Source: Streptomyces sp. ITFR-21
GTDB taxonomy: Bacteria > Actinomycetota > Actinomycetes > Streptomycetales > Streptomycetaceae
Reading direction: 5' to 3'
DNA: 64,000 nt
NCBI RefSeq assembly: GCF_031844685.1
Contig: NZ_CP134605.1
Coordinates: 3,864,001-3,928,000 of the forward strand
Below are positions 28,325-36,130 of the stretch, piece after piece (within the stretch, counting starts at the first letter, position 1; each line of letters begins with the position of its first letter). The notes beneath the pieces are model-generated. The model was not told where the DNA came from and ran no database searches. It saw nothing but the letters and a program-made list of their open reading frames with translations. The translations under genes and the position numbers were made by a program.

Positions 28325-28941
28325 CGAGCACACCGGATTTCGAGGACGAGCGCGTGTTCGCCGCGCTGCCCCGACACGACGACGACGCCATGGCGCGCCT
28401 GCAGGCGGCCCTGGCCTCGAAGGCACAGCAGGAGGGCATCCTCGACCTCGCCTACCGCACCGTGGACACCCCGGTCGGCTCCCTCCTCCTGGCAGCCACC
28501 GAGCAGGGCCTGGTCAAAATCGCCTACGCCGTCCAGGACCACACGGCGGTACTCCGGCAACTGTCCGACACCGTCAGCCCGCGCGTCCTGCTGGCCCCCG
28601 CACGACTCGACGAACCCGCCCGGCAGATCGACGCGTACTTCGCCGGCCGCCGCACACACTTCGACCTCCCGCTGGACTGGCGGCTGAGCAAGGGCTTCCG
28701 CCGCGATGTCCTCAGCCACCTTCGGCAGATCGGTTACGGAAGCACACAGAGCTACGCCCAGGTCGCCCTCGCCGCCGGCAGCCCCCGGGCAGTCCGCGCC
28801 GTCGGCACCGCCTGCGCCACCAACCCCCTGCCCCTGGTCGTGCCCTGCCACCGGGTGGTGCGCTCCGACGGCGCCGCCGGCCAGTACGTCGGCGGCAAGG
28901 ACGCCAAGAACATCCTTCTCACCCTGGAGGCGGCAGCATGA
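28321..28941 (+). CDS. Methylated-DNA-protein-cysteine methyltransferase, second copy
   Basis: The 206-residue protein carries an acidic N-terminal extension of about 40 residues not found in ordinary Ogt. The catalytic domain has the PLVVPCHRVVRSDGAAGQYV motif and YGSTQSYAQVALAAG. The extension (DDAMARLQAALASKA helix) could contact the sigma factor encoded just before it, whose stop codon overlaps this GTG; that is inference. The two ogt copies are diverged, so this is not a recent duplication. Confidence 0.9.
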   Translation: MTSTPDFEDERVFAALPRHDDDAMARLQAALASKAQQEGILDLAYRTVDTPVGSLLLAATEQGLVKIAYAVQDHTAVLRQLSDTVSPRVLLAPARLDEPARQIDAYFAGRRTHFDLPLDWRLSKGFRRDVLSHLRQIGYGSTQSYAQVALAAGSPRAVRAVGTACATNPLPLVVPCHRVVRSDGAAGQYVGGKDAKNILLTLEAAA

Positions 28942-29084
28942 CCATCTCACCGAACACACGAGACACCTTCGCCCGGCGCGTCGACGCCGCCGACCGGTCC
29001 GCCGCCCCGGTACGGCACGGTGTGTCCGTCGTACGCCCCGGCCGGCGCCACACTCTCGGCCTCGTCTTCCACGACGCCGGCTGA
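28938..29084 (+). pseudogene. 2OG-Fe(II) oxygenase (AlkB-like) reduced to its two ends
   Basis: A 48-codon frame starts with ATGA overlap to the preceding ogt. Its first half (DTFARRVDAADR) resembles the N-terminus, and its second half (VRHGVSVVRPGRRHTLGLVF) the extreme C-terminus, of the 2OG-Fe(II) oxygenases often found next to ogt in actinobacteria. The catalytic HxD...H core of roughly 190 residues is absent. The two ends remain in frame, so an in-frame internal deletion is the simplest explanation. Family assignment rests on remembered sequence patterns. Confidence 0.55.
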
Positions 29085-29088
29085 ACCG

Positions 29089-29367
29089 GTGAACACCACG
29101 ACGTACACCCTTCTCGGAGCCGACCGGACGACCTGTCGGAGCACCCGGCCGGGAACGCTCGGGGGTCACCGCGCCAACCGGATCTACGGTCGTCTGGACT
29201 GCCCGTCCGCACTGCGCGCACTGGCCCGCGGCGGCTACGTGAAAAATCGCGTCTTCTTCGCCGACGAGGCAACGGCCCGCGCGGCCGGCTACCGCCCCTG
29301 CGGCAGGTGCCTGCCGCACGAGTACCGGACCTGGAAGGGCCCCGACACACATTCTGTGCGCGGCTAG
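29089..29367 (+). CDS. Ada zinc-binding-domain-like small protein
   Basis: The 92-residue product resembles the N-terminal metal-binding domain of Ada, which repairs methyl phosphotriesters. It shows YTLLGADRTTCRS, RIYGRLDCPSALRA, VFFADEATARAAGYRPCGRC. The C-terminal pair RPCGRC is intact, but only one Cys (DCPSA) is seen where Ada has Cys-x3-Cys, so the zinc site or methyl acceptor differs. It is the last gene of the alkylation-repair run, five bases after the oxygenase remnant, with a GTG start. Confidence 0.75.
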   Translation: MNTTTYTLLGADRTTCRSTRPGTLGGHRANRIYGRLDCPSALRALARGGYVKNRVFFADEATARAAGYRPCGRCLPHEYRTWKGPDTHSVRG

Positions 29368-29697
29368 GTCGCAGGACTCCCCGCCTGGCGCCGCAGCTCC
29401 CCGGTCGACCCGGTGCCGGCCCCGGACCCCATCGGCTCCCCCGAGATCGTCGCCACCCGGGCACCGTGACAGCCGGACAGAGCACCGGGAGTCCTTGTTC
29501 CGGATCATCATGCCGGCGGGTGAAGATGCCTGCGAGGTGGAATCCAGGGAGGCGGACGGTGCGCGCGGACCTCCGTGCACGTGCGGGCGCGGGTCAGTGC
29601 ACCGGTGCGTGCGGCCTCGGCGGTGGGGCGGGGATCCGGTCAGCTGATTGGCCGGATGTGGTGGGGCGGAAAGATCTTGCGACGCGTTGATGGTGGT
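29368..29697. other. Intergenic region upstream of the acyl-CoA oxidase gene
   Basis: This 330-bp stretch has no recognisable gene, clear hairpin terminator or promoter motif. The oxidase frame is open back to 29575, but that extra sequence is not protein-like. Confidence 0.4.
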
Positions 29698-31545
29698 GTG
29701 ATCACCAACTCTCGGGACGAGCTCACCCGCGCCTTATTCGGAGACGAACACGCCGACCTGCACGGTCCCTGGCGCAAGCTCGTGTCCACCGAGCCCTTCC
29801 GGCGCCGCGACGCCCTCACCCCGGCACAGCGGACCGCCCTTTCCTACGAACGCCTCCGGCTGGTCAACGAGCACCTTGCCGACCCCGCGGACTTCGCCCG
29901 TGATCCGGCGGCGGTGAGCGCCCTGCACGAGTGGACCGCTGTGGTGGACGCCGGTCTGACCACGGTGGCCGGCATCCACTACAACCTCTTCCTCGGCAGC
30001 CTGCTCGACCATGGCCCCGCGGGCGCCCGTGACCTGGGCGAGTTCACTTCCATGCGGCAGCTCGGCACCTTCCTGTGCACCGAGGTCGACCACGGCAACG
30101 ACGCCGCCGCCATGGAGACCACGGCGACCCTGCAGGCCGCGGACGGCACGTTCGTCCTGCACACCCCGTCGGCCGGCGCGCAGAAGTTCATGCCCAACAC
30201 CAGTACGGCCGGCGGTCCGAAGACGGCGGTGGTGGCCGCCCGGCTGATCGCCGACGGCACCGACCACGGCGTCTTCCTCTTCCTCGTCCCGCTCAGCGGC
30301 CCCGAGGGCACGCTGCCCGGCGTACGCGTCCGCCCGCTGCCGACCCGGGTCGGCGCCCCGGTGGACCACTGCCTGACCGCCTTCGACCAGGTCTTGCTGC
30401 CCGCCGACGCCCTGTTGGCCGCCGGGCACGGCAGCCTGGACCCCGACGGCACCTTCCGCAGTACGCTCGGCAGTCCCCGTAAACGCTTCCTGCGGTCCAT
30501 CGCCCGCGTCACCACCGGCAAGCTGTGCATGAGCGCCGCAGCCCTCGGCGGCACCCGGACGGCACTGACCGTCGCCGTACGGTACGGACACCTGCGGCAT
30601 ATCGGCGGCGGCCGGAAGGGCGAACGGGTCCCGCTGTTCGCCCACCACAGCCACGCCGCGCCACTGACCCGGGCCCTCGCCGCCGCCTACGCCATGACGG
30701 CCTGGCACCGGGAAGTCGTGGCCGCGTGGTGCTCCCAGGTCCGCGACGGGGGGTTCGGCGGGGAGGCGGCCGAGCGGGAGACCGTCGAGCGGGAGATCGC
30801 GGTGGCCAAGGGCTGGATCACCTGGCGGTGCCGCGACCTGACCACCGAGGCCCGGGAGCGCTGCGGCGCTCAGGGACTGCTGGAGGTCAACGGGATCTCC
30901 GAGCGCGCCGTCGACATCGAGGGCACGATCACCGCCGAGGGTGACAACCTCGTCATCTGGGCCAAGGCGGCCGGTGAGATGATCTTCGGACACACCGCGC
31001 CCCCACTGGCGCCGCCCGCCCCGCGGGGCCGCCCGGTCACCGACCCCGAACTCCTCACCGAGCTGCTGGCGGCCACCGAACACCTCTGGCACGAGCGGGC
31101 CCGCACCCGGCTGCGCGGGGGCCCGTCCCGTGACCCGCTGGGCCGGTGGAACACCGCCGCCGGCCCGGCGCTGCGCCTGGTGGACGCCTACGGTGCGCGG
31201 CGCGCCGCGCAGGCCCTGCGCACCGCCGCCCAGCGGGCCCGGCTCCCGCGGGCCGCCCGGCTGCTCGACGACCTCCACACCCTCTTCGCCCTGCAGCAGG
31301 TCACGGCTGCCGCCGGCGACCTGCTGGCGGCGGAGCGGATGACCGCCGACCAGGTCCGCGCCCTGCCCGACGCCGTCGACGCCGTCACGGCCCGGCTCGT
31401 ACCCCATGCGCAGGAACTGGCGGACGCGTTCGACGTGCCGCAGGAGTGGCTCGCCGACCTGCCCGTCACCACCGCGGACCTCGCCACCGCCTACGACGAC
31501 CCGGACGGAGCCTGGCACCGCACGCGGCCCACCCCGGTCGGCTGA
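29698..31545 (+). CDS. Acyl-CoA oxidase / dehydrogenase family protein
   Basis: The product (about 615 residues from GTG 29698) has the acyl-CoA oxidase layout: an N-terminal helical part (residues 1-120), the FAD/substrate beta domain (FLCTEVDHGNDAAAMETTAT, PSAGAQKFMPNTS), and helical domains with the catalytic-loop region GISERAVDIEGTITAEGDNL. Oxidases hand electrons to oxygen in beta-oxidation; a secondary-metabolic desaturase role is also possible. An in-frame TTA codon at 29734-29736 (13th codon) makes translation dependent on the rare bldA tRNA, suggesting developmental control. The start is uncertain: there is no clear Shine-Dalgarno, and ATG 29656 is an alternative. Confidence 0.82.
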   Translation: MITNSRDELTRALFGDEHADLHGPWRKLVSTEPFRRRDALTPAQRTALSYERLRLVNEHLADPADFARDPAAVSALHEWTAVVDAGLTTVAGIHYNLFLGSLLDHGPAGARDLGEFTSMRQLGTFLCTEVDHGNDAAAMETTATLQAADGTFVLHTPSAGAQKFMPNTSTAGGPKTAVVAARLIADGTDHGVFLFLVPLSGPEGTLPGVRVRPLPTRVGAPVDHCLTAFDQVLLPADALLAAGHGSLDPDGTFRSTLGSPRKRFLRSIARVTTGKLCMSAAALGGTRTALTVAVRYGHLRHIGGGRKGERVPLFAHHSHAAPLTRALAAAYAMTAWHREVVAAWCSQVRDGGFGGEAAERETVEREIAVAKGWITWRCRDLTTEARERCGAQGLLEVNGISERAVDIEGTITAEGDNLVIWAKAAGEMIFGHTAPPLAPPAPRGRPVTDPELLTELLAATEHLWHERARTRLRGGPSRDPLGRWNTAAGPALRLVDAYGARRAAQALRTAAQRARLPRAARLLDDLHTLFALQQVTAAAGDLLAAERMTADQVRALPDAVDAVTARLVPHAQELADAFDVPQEWLADLPVTTADLATAYDDPDGAWHRTRPTPVG

Positions 31546-31810
31546 CGCCTGCCGGGGCGACTCCGCCCAACGGTTCCCCGAAGGCCGGCGCCTGCGCCCC
31601 GGCGCACCGACCGCCCTCCGGGCCACCTGACGTGAGCGACCGGTGGGGGTGACAGCCCCGCGGGTGCGGGGACCACGCTTTCTGAGCCACCTGTTCGCCG
31701 GGGGAAGCCCATCGAGCGGCGGTGAGAATGCAACCCACCGCGGTTTTCGGAAGTCCTACCTCCTGATCGTTCGGTGATCCGGCCGGCCCTGAAGGTGCGA
31801 GGAAGTCGCC

Positions 31811-32101
31811 ATGACGAAGCCCCCCAGCGGATCGCGGAGGCCCGGAGCCGGTCGGATCGGGACCGGGACCGGGACCGATGGGACGGAGCCGGCGGGGCCG
31901 GGCGGCGGCGGTCGGGCCGCCCTGAGCGGCGCCGGCAAGCAGCTCGGCGATACCAAGGGCTGCGCCGAGGTCAGCACCTTCAACGACGTCATAGGACCGG
32001 ACGCCGACGGCGTGCCCACCAGCTCCGACCACCCGGCCGCCAGCACCTCCCCGACCCGCGCGTACGCCCTCAGCCCGAACGTGAAGGACTCGGCGCCGTA
32101 G
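31811..32101 (+). CDS. Unknown small protein
   Basis: The 96-residue frame has GAGGAAG six bases before its ATG and is followed at once by a strong hairpin (32113-32153), which together suggest a real transcript. The first half is Gly/Thr-rich low complexity; the second half (GCAEVSTFNDVIGPDADGVP) looks more structured. I recognise no family. The 265 bp before it (31546-31810) hold no gene. Confidence 0.35.
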   Translation: MTKPPSGSRRPGAGRIGTGTGTDGTEPAGPGGGGRAALSGAGKQLGDTKGCAEVSTFNDVIGPDADGVPTSSDHPAASTSPTRAYALSPNVKDSAP

Positions 32102-32112
32102 GCCCCCGGCGG

Positions 32113-32153
32113 CGCGCCGCCCGGCGCCCCGGCAGCGGGTGCCGGGCGGCGCG
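32113..32153 (+). terminator. 13-bp hairpin after the unknown small gene
   Basis: CGCGCCGCCCGGC (32113-32125) pairs perfectly with 32141-32153 around a 15-nt loop, 11 bp after the stop at 32101. Confidence 0.65.
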
Positions 32154-32233
32154 GCCAACCGGACGCCCCTCTCCCTGATCTCTCGGCCGGCCTGCGGCAG
32201 CCCGCCTTTTCCACAAGTTCCACGAAGCGGTCG

Positions 32234-32647
32234 GTGACGCAGGAGTTCGCGGTCACCGTCTTTCAGCGGGACCCGGGGTCTCCTCCGCCGAACCGTGGCA
32301 GGACGGCACCAAGCGTCCCTACGGTGTCCGTGAAATTCAGCGCCGGCGCGGTCATGCGGCTGTCGATCACGGCTGTGTCGCCCGCCGGTGAGAAGGACAG
32401 CGAGCCCGAGGTACCCATTGCGGCGGCCCCGCCCGGCGAGATTCCGCTGCCGGACCCGTTCGAGGGCGGGAAGATCACCCCGCAGCGCGCCGAGAGGTAT
32501 CTCGCCGCCCCGCCGAGCAACTCGGGCAGCCCGGAGACCGCCGGCACCTACGCCTACTCCGCCCGGGAGACCGCGGCCGTCCACCCCGGGCTCGGTGTGA
32601 ACTCTTACAGCGGCGGCAAGGCGCACATGCTCATCACCGCCGTGTGA
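32234..32647 (+). CDS. Unknown protein
   Basis: The 137-residue frame reads protein-like in its middle and C-terminal parts (PGEIPLPDPFEGGKITPQRA, ERYLAAPPSNSG), with no Cys and no membrane segment. The GTG start has no good ribosome site, so the true start may be later or the gene may be a fragment. A hairpin follows 31 bp after the stop. I do not recognise a family. Confidence 0.35.
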   Translation: MTQEFAVTVFQRDPGSPPPNRGRTAPSVPTVSVKFSAGAVMRLSITAVSPAGEKDSEPEVPIAAAPPGEIPLPDPFEGGKITPQRAERYLAAPPSNSGSPETAGTYAYSARETAAVHPGLGVNSYSGGKAHMLITAV

Positions 32648-32678
32648 GGTCCGGAGTCCCGGACGCGGCGCCACGAGC

Positions 32679-32715
32679 CCCCCTGCCGACCGGCCGTCAC
32701 CGGTCCGGCAGGGGG
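32679..32715. terminator. Hairpin between convergent genes
   Basis: CCCCCTGCCG-ACCGG pairs with CCGGTCCGGCAGGGGG with one bulged base and a 6-nt loop. It lies between the unknown plus-strand gene and the minus-strand TetR gene and can serve both. Confidence 0.65.
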
Positions 32716-32774
32716 TCGCGGCGCTGCGGGCGCGATCGGCGCCGCCTACGGCCCGGCCTGCCGCCGTTGCGCGG

Positions 32775-33386
32775 CTATCGCGGCAGGCGCAGCCCCGCGA
32801 CGAGGAGTTCGACCAGCCGGCGCGCGTCGTAGCGCGGGTCGTGGCCGGCGCCGATGCAGAGGTTGCCGACGCCGCGCAGGAGTTCGTAGGCGTCCACGCC
32901 GGGGCGGATCTCGCCGGCGGCGGTCGCGGCGTCGAGCAGCCCGGCGCACACGGGCAGCAGCCGGCCGAGGAAGTAGGCGTGCAGCGCCGCGAAGTCGGCG
33001 TTGTCGGGCTGCAGTACGGCGGCGAGGCCGTGCCTGGTGACCAGGAAGTCGACGAACAGGCCGATCCAACGCGCCAGCGCGGCATGAGGGGTCGGGCCGG
33101 CCGCCAGCAGGCCGGGGCCGGCGTCGGCGCAGGCGTCGACCTGGTGGCGGTAGACGGCGATGACGAGGTCGGCCCGCGTCGGGAAGTGGCGGTAGATCGT
33201 GCCGGTCCCGACGCCGGCCCTGGCGGCGATGTCCCATACCGGTGCCTCGACCCCCGACGTGACGAAGATCGCGGCGGCGGCGTCGAGCAGGTCCTCCTCG
33301 TTGCGCCGGGCGTCGGCCCGCCTGGGCCGGGCCGCGTGCCCCGCGCCGCTCCCACCGCTCCCACCGCTCCCGCTGTCGTCGTCCAC
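32775..33386 (-). CDS. TetR-family transcriptional regulator
   Basis: The 203-residue repressor has a Ser/Gly-rich N-terminus and the TetR HTH (EEDLLDAAAAIFVTSGVEAP, IAARAGVGTGTIYRHFPTRA). The C-terminal ligand domain (SBI-type pattern CAGLLDAATAAGEIRPGVDA) follows. I chose GTG 33386 with GGGGGAG upstream. It is divergent from the flavin monooxygenase gene, and an inverted repeat (33443-33457) in between may be its operator, so it probably controls that gene and itself. Confidence 0.88.
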   Translation of the reverse strand: MDDDSGSGGSGGSGAGHAARPRRADARRNEEDLLDAAAAIFVTSGVEAPVWDIAARAGVGTGTIYRHFPTRADLVIAVYRHQVDACADAGPGLLAAGPTPHAALARWIGLFVDFLVTRHGLAAVLQPDNADFAALHAYFLGRLLPVCAGLLDAATAAGEIRPGVDAYELLRGVGNLCIGAGHDPRYDARRLVELLVAGLRLPR

Positions 33387-33442
33387 CGTGCCGCTCTCCC
33401 CCTGCTGGGTCCGCTCTCCAGGCGGCGTTCCCCACCACCAAT

Positions 33443-33457
33443 CGGAACGAAGTTCCG
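33443..33457. promoter_or_regulatory. Candidate TetR operator
   Basis: CGGAAC-GAA-GTTCCG is a perfect 6-bp inverted repeat 57-71 bp upstream of the tetR start. A related half (CGGAACGAA on the minus strand) recurs at 33689-33697 beside the outward promoter, consistent with one regulator binding twice. Confidence 0.5.
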
Positions 33458-33534
33458 CTTGGGTCGTGATGCCAGAGCGGCGGCCGGCGGACCAACGCCC
33501 GCGGCCCCGGCCACGGATCGGCGCGATCCGCCAC

Positions 33535-33578
33535 CGACCGGCCGGCGACCGGCCGGCGACCGGCCACCGACCGGCCGG
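33535..33578. repeat. 11-bp tandem repeat, four units
   Basis: CGACCGGCCGG is repeated at 33535, 33546, 33557 (last two bases AC) and 33568. A longer imperfect duplication of GCGCCCGTCGTGC follows to about 33630. Both lie in the 730-bp gap between the divergent tetR and monooxygenase genes, where I see no gene. Confidence 0.85.
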
Positions 33579-33660
33579 CGTGCGCCCGTCGTGCGGGCGG
33601 CGGGCGGCGCCCGTCGTGCAGGCGGCGGGACCGGCCGGGGCGGCCCGGGGCAGCCCGGTC

Positions 33661-33700
33661 TTGACAAGAGCGCCCACCTGGCACGTACGTTCGTTCCGCA
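33661..33700 (+). promoter_or_regulatory. Candidate promoter facing the monooxygenase gene
   Basis: A perfect -35 hexamer TTGACA (33661-33666) is followed by TACGTT after 19 bases, overlapped by the second TetR-like half site (CGTTCGTTCCG). It would imply a leader of more than 400 nt before the gene at 34117. Confidence 0.35.
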
Positions 33701-34116
33701 CCAACTGTGACACGGCCTCGGGGCCCGGCTCGGCTTGTCGAAGCCGTGGGCTCCGCGGGCCGTGCGCCGCGGCGCCGTCGGGCGCCGGCGACAGGTCGAC
33801 GGGAGTCACACCGTGAGGGCATCGCACGTCGGACCGGTCGGGGCCGCGGTTCCGCTGCCGGTCCGGACGAAGCGCCGGCACGTCGACCTCTGCCGCACCC
33901 ACGCCGCCCTCTGTCGCTGACGGTCCGCGCCGGTCTGCCCCGGGCGGCCCGCGCCGCTCCCGTTTCCCCCGTTTCCCCTTCCCCGGCAGGCCCGCGTGCC
34001 CGTGGCGCCGCCCGGCCAAACCCGGTCCGGCGTGCCGGAACTGTTCGTTCACCCCGAGCAATCCCCCGCCCCGAGACACCGGCGATGCCCGCGGCGTCGG
34101 CGAGAATGGACGAGTT

Positions 34117-35454
34117 GTGAGCGCGAAGCGCCCCAGGACGCTGAAAACCGTCACCGGAGCCGGTGGCACGTCGGAGACCTACGACCTGGCGATCGACCCC
34201 ACCAGGTCCACGCTGGACACCGCCGTACGGGTGGCGAAGCTCGCCGAGGCCGCGAGGATCGACGCCCTGTTCACCGCCGACCTGCTCAGCTTCGGCGCCC
34301 AGGGGGCGATCGGGTCGCAGGAACCGCTGGTCTTCGTCTCGGCGCTGAGCCAGGTGACGTCGCGGATCGGCCTGATCGCCACGGTCTCCAGCACGTTCCA
34401 CCATCCGTTCAACCTGGCCCGGCTGTTCGGCACCCTCGACCACGTCAGCAACGGGCGGGCCGCCTGGAACCTGGTGACCTCCTCGATCGGCGAGGAGAAC
34501 TTCGGCCCCGGCGAACTGCCCAGCCCGGAGGAGCGCTACGCGCGCGCCGCGGAGACGCTGGAGGTGGTCAACGCGCTGTGGGACAGCTGGGAGCCGGGCG
34601 CGCTGACCGTCGGCGCGGACGGCAAGGCGGTGCTGCACCCCGCCCGGGTACGCCCCATCCACCACTCCGGCCGGTTCTTCACCGTGGCGGGTCCGCTGAA
34701 CATCCCACCGCTGCCGCAGCGCCGCCCGGTGCAGATCCAGGCCGGGCAGTCCGCGGCGGGTACCGCCCTGGGCGCGCGCTACGCCGAGATCGTCTTCACC
34801 TCGCTGCCCACCCTCGACATCGCGGCGGACTTCACCCGCACGATCCGGGCCCAGGCCGGGCAACTCGGCCGGCCCGGCGGCCTGCCGCTGATCTTCAGCT
34901 CGCTGCACGCCACGTACGGCGCCACGGAGGAGGAGGCACAGCGGCTCGTACGCGAGCGCCGCGAGGCGATCGACTTCGAACGCGGGCGCGCCCTGGTGGC
35001 CGACATGCTCGGCGGCGGAGTCGACCTGGCGGACCTCCCGCTCGACGAGAAGCTGCCGGAGAGCCTGCTGCCCGACGTCACCTCGGTGAACCGCCGGCGC
35101 GGTCGGGTCGACATCTTCGCCGGCTACGCGCGGCAGGGCTACACGCTGCGCGAACTCGTCATCGCCGCCCAGGACACCGGGCACTGGGCCGTCGCGGGCA
35201 CCCCCGAGCAGCTCGCCGACGCCGTCGAGGAGCGCTTCCGGGCCGGCGTCCTCGACGTGATCTCGCTCGGCGGCCTCGCCGACCCCCGGCAGCACGACTT
35301 CGCCGTCAACGGCCTGCTCCACGAGCTGCGCAAGCGGAAGATCGTCGCCCCCGACTACACCGGCACCACCCTGCGCGAGAACCTCGGCCTCGACCTGCCG
35401 CCCCGCGCCGGGGCGCCGGTCCCCGCCGCCCCCGCGGCCACGACGCCGCGCTGA
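34117..35454 (+). CDS. NtaA/DmoA-type FMN-dependent monooxygenase (luciferase-like)
   Basis: The 445-residue protein belongs to the bacterial luciferase-like class that oxidises small N- or S-compounds with reduced FMN from a partner reductase. Typical elements are LVFVSALSQVTSRIGLIATV, the FNLARLFGTLDHVSNGRAAW segment, NLVTSSIGEENFG, and GHWAVAGTPEQLADAVEERF. The N-terminus is shorter than in most NtaA proteins. The GTG start (34117) has no strong ribosome site. A divergent TetR gene suggests inducible expression by the substrate. No dedicated flavin reductase adjoins it; one lies at 45.3 kb. Confidence 0.88.
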   Translation: MSAKRPRTLKTVTGAGGTSETYDLAIDPTRSTLDTAVRVAKLAEAARIDALFTADLLSFGAQGAIGSQEPLVFVSALSQVTSRIGLIATVSSTFHHPFNLARLFGTLDHVSNGRAAWNLVTSSIGEENFGPGELPSPEERYARAAETLEVVNALWDSWEPGALTVGADGKAVLHPARVRPIHHSGRFFTVAGPLNIPPLPQRRPVQIQAGQSAAGTALGARYAEIVFTSLPTLDIAADFTRTIRAQAGQLGRPGGLPLIFSSLHATYGATEEEAQRLVRERREAIDFERGRALVADMLGGGVDLADLPLDEKLPESLLPDVTSVNRRRGRVDIFAGYARQGYTLRELVIAAQDTGHWAVAGTPEQLADAVEERFRAGVLDVISLGGLADPRQHDFAVNGLLHELRKRKIVAPDYTGTTLRENLGLDLPPRAGAPVPAAPAATTPR

Positions 35455-35501
35455 CCGGCGACCCCGAAGCCGGGCGCTCCCGAAGGAGGTTGTCCGTAGG
35501 C

Positions 35502-35558
35502 CGCCCCGCCCCGCCCCGCCTTGCCTCGCCCTGCCCCGCCCCGACCCGCCTTGCCCCG
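35502..35558. repeat. Degenerate CCCCG pentanucleotide run
   Basis: About eleven copies of CCCCG or one-base variants (CCTTG, CCTCG, CCCTG) follow the monooxygenase gene. A cleaner run of the same pentamer occurs at 40768-40797. Confidence 0.7.
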
Positions 35559-35702
35559 GCTGGTCCGCACCGGCCGCCGGTGGTCCACTGGACACCAGGC
35601 CGGGGTACGGGGGCGGGTCCGGTGGCCGGCGCGCTGGGGCATCGGGGCGGTCCGCGGGCCGCGGCGGTCGGGGTCCTGCTTCTTCTTCCCTCGGGGGTCG
35701 CG

Positions 35703-36130
35703 GTGAGGGCAGGCACGGGTACGGGTTCGTTGGCGGGGCGTCGGCGCGGAGCGCCGGCCGGGCGGTGGGCGGCGGTGCCGCTCGCCCTCGCGGGGATCGG
35801 CCTGTCGACACCCGCGCAGGCGGCGGGCGGTGGCGGAACCGGTCACGGTACGGGCCGGGGCACCGGTCATGGAGCGGCGCGCGCGAGCGTCCGCGACAGC
35901 GGCCGGGCGACCGGGGGCACGCCGTCGCACGCCGTGCCGGCACGGTCCACACCGTCGTCTACACCGGCCTGCTGAACAGCGACGCCGTCGCCGTGGTGGA
36001 CGCCACCAGCGGTACGCGGACAGCGACGGTCGCGACCGGCGACCAGTCGCAGGCGATCGCGGCGAACGCGGCCGGGACCCGGGTGGTCCCCGCGGCGTCG
36101 CGGGGCCCGGCCCGCAGGTCCGCCGTGTTC
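35703..36130 (+). pseudogene. Decayed secreted YVTN-type beta-propeller gene
   Basis: From GTG 35703 one frame encodes a plausible signal peptide (RWAAVPLALAGIGLSTPAQA) and a Gly/His-rich linker. At about 35940 the protein-like sequence moves to another frame, giving VVYTGLLNSDAVAVVDATSG and TATVATGDQSQAIAANAAGT, one and a half blades of a YVTN/YncE-like propeller. It then dissolves into low-complexity sequence. The rest of the propeller is missing. Family call is by repeat pattern only. Confidence 0.5.

Noticed and set aside
33535..33578. Short repeats here and at 12917 or 49361 as a CRISPR array
   Set aside because: Units are contiguous, without unique spacers of normal length, and no cas genes are present.
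32746..35952. A 1068-codon minus-strand frame across tetR, the divergent region and the monooxygenase gene
   Set aside because: It spans intergenic repeats and lies antisense to recognisable genes; translation is low-complexity Arg/Pro/Gly.
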